Of a stretch of 53,593 nt of DNA, positions 53,522 to 53,593 are shown piece by piece. The translations under genes and the position numbers were made by a program. Origin of the DNA: Zoogloea sp. Lineage in GTDB: Bacteria > Pseudomonadota > Gammaproteobacteria > Burkholderiales > Rhodocyclaceae. The notes under the pieces are model-generated. The model was given only the letters and a program-made list of their open reading frames with translations, was not told where the DNA came from and did not search any database. How positions within the stretch are numbered: position 1 is the first letter of the stretch; the number at the start of each line of letters is the position of its first letter. The DNA lies in assembly GCF_023150065.1 (NCBI RefSeq), contig NZ_JAKLLN010000028.1, forward strand, positions 1-53,593, given 5' to 3'.

Positions 53522-53593
53522 ATGGAAGTGATCGTACTGGCCGCCGGCCAAGGTAAGCGTATGCGCTCGGTGTTGCCCAAGGTCTTGCAGCCG
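53522..53593 (+). CDS. glmU: GlmU N-terminus, truncated by window edge
   Basis: The 24 codons MEVIVLAAGQGKRMRSVLPK and VLQP match the start of bifunctional N-acetylglucosamine-1-phosphate uridyltransferase/glucosamine-1-phosphate acetyltransferase: the LAAGxGKRM nucleotide-binding loop followed by LPKVL. It makes UDP-GlcNAc for murein and LPS. The rest lies outside the window. Confidence 0.93.
   Translation, partial: MEVIVLAAGQGKRMRSVLPKVLQP

Overview
This 53.6-kb window is from a high-GC, Gram-negative chromosome, most likely a betaproteobacterium close to Rhodocyclales (Azoarcus/Thauera/Azospira-like). This is inferred from dense Lpt, RND-efflux and catechol meta-cleavage genes, a phasin and an acetoacetyl-CoA/3-hydroxybutyryl-CoA enzyme, and a G/C-rich codon third position. 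No database search was possible, so assignments rest on motifs, lengths, gene order and signals read directly from the sequence. No plasmid, phage or CRISPR locus is visible.

Layout. 1-73 is an initiator tRNA (minus strand). 320-4196 holds a 3-hydroxybutyryl-CoA dehydrogenase, then a lone TRAP-type solute-binding protein translationally coupled to a hybrid histidine kinase. 4142-10691 is a TetR repressor divergent from an RND efflux operon (adaptor, pump, outer-membrane channel), with an AcrR-like operator between them. 10722-20096 (minus strand) is a catechol meta-cleavage operon: semialdehyde dehydrogenase, a natural hydratase-decarboxylase fusion, 4-oxalocrotonate tautomerase, acylating acetaldehyde dehydrogenase, hydroxy-oxovalerate aldolase, catechol 2,3-dioxygenase, an atypical SDR and a second, fused-type tautomerase. 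A terminator and two more catabolic-looking genes follow. Only the dehydrogenase (oxalocrotonate) branch is present; the hydrolase is missing.

20323-28525 contains an EamA exporter with a possible peptide-leader attenuator, a GNAT enzyme, a TerC/Alx protein under a manganese-type yybP-ykoY riboswitch with a complete promoter and terminator, small membrane and molybdopterin-domain proteins, a murein amidase, a TraB/GumN protein and miaA. 28560-40902 carries an S9 peptidase with a Fur-like box, an EF-hand protein, an FMN glutamate-synthase-like protein, nadC, an orphan pilin-like gene, a Kef-type antiporter, kdsD-lptC-lptA (without kdsC or lptB) and a phasin with a consensus promoter flanked by two PhaR-like sites.

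41134-47463 is a compact PLP-centred cluster: MocR regulator, BenE-family transporter, PLP-homeostasis protein, class III aminotransferase and serine hydroxymethyltransferase. It is bracketed by two copies of an 85-bp inverted-repeat element that occurs four times complete and once as a half copy in 20 kb. A fragment of this element appears to supply the C-terminus and stop codon of the glyA-like gene. The window ends with a beta-CASP nuclease, the GDP-fucose pair fcl and gmd (convergent), pgi and the first 24 codons of glmU.

The strongest candidates for new biology are the fused hydratase-decarboxylase, the repeat-bracketed PLP cluster, the coupled binding protein and kinase, and the leader upstream of the EamA exporter.
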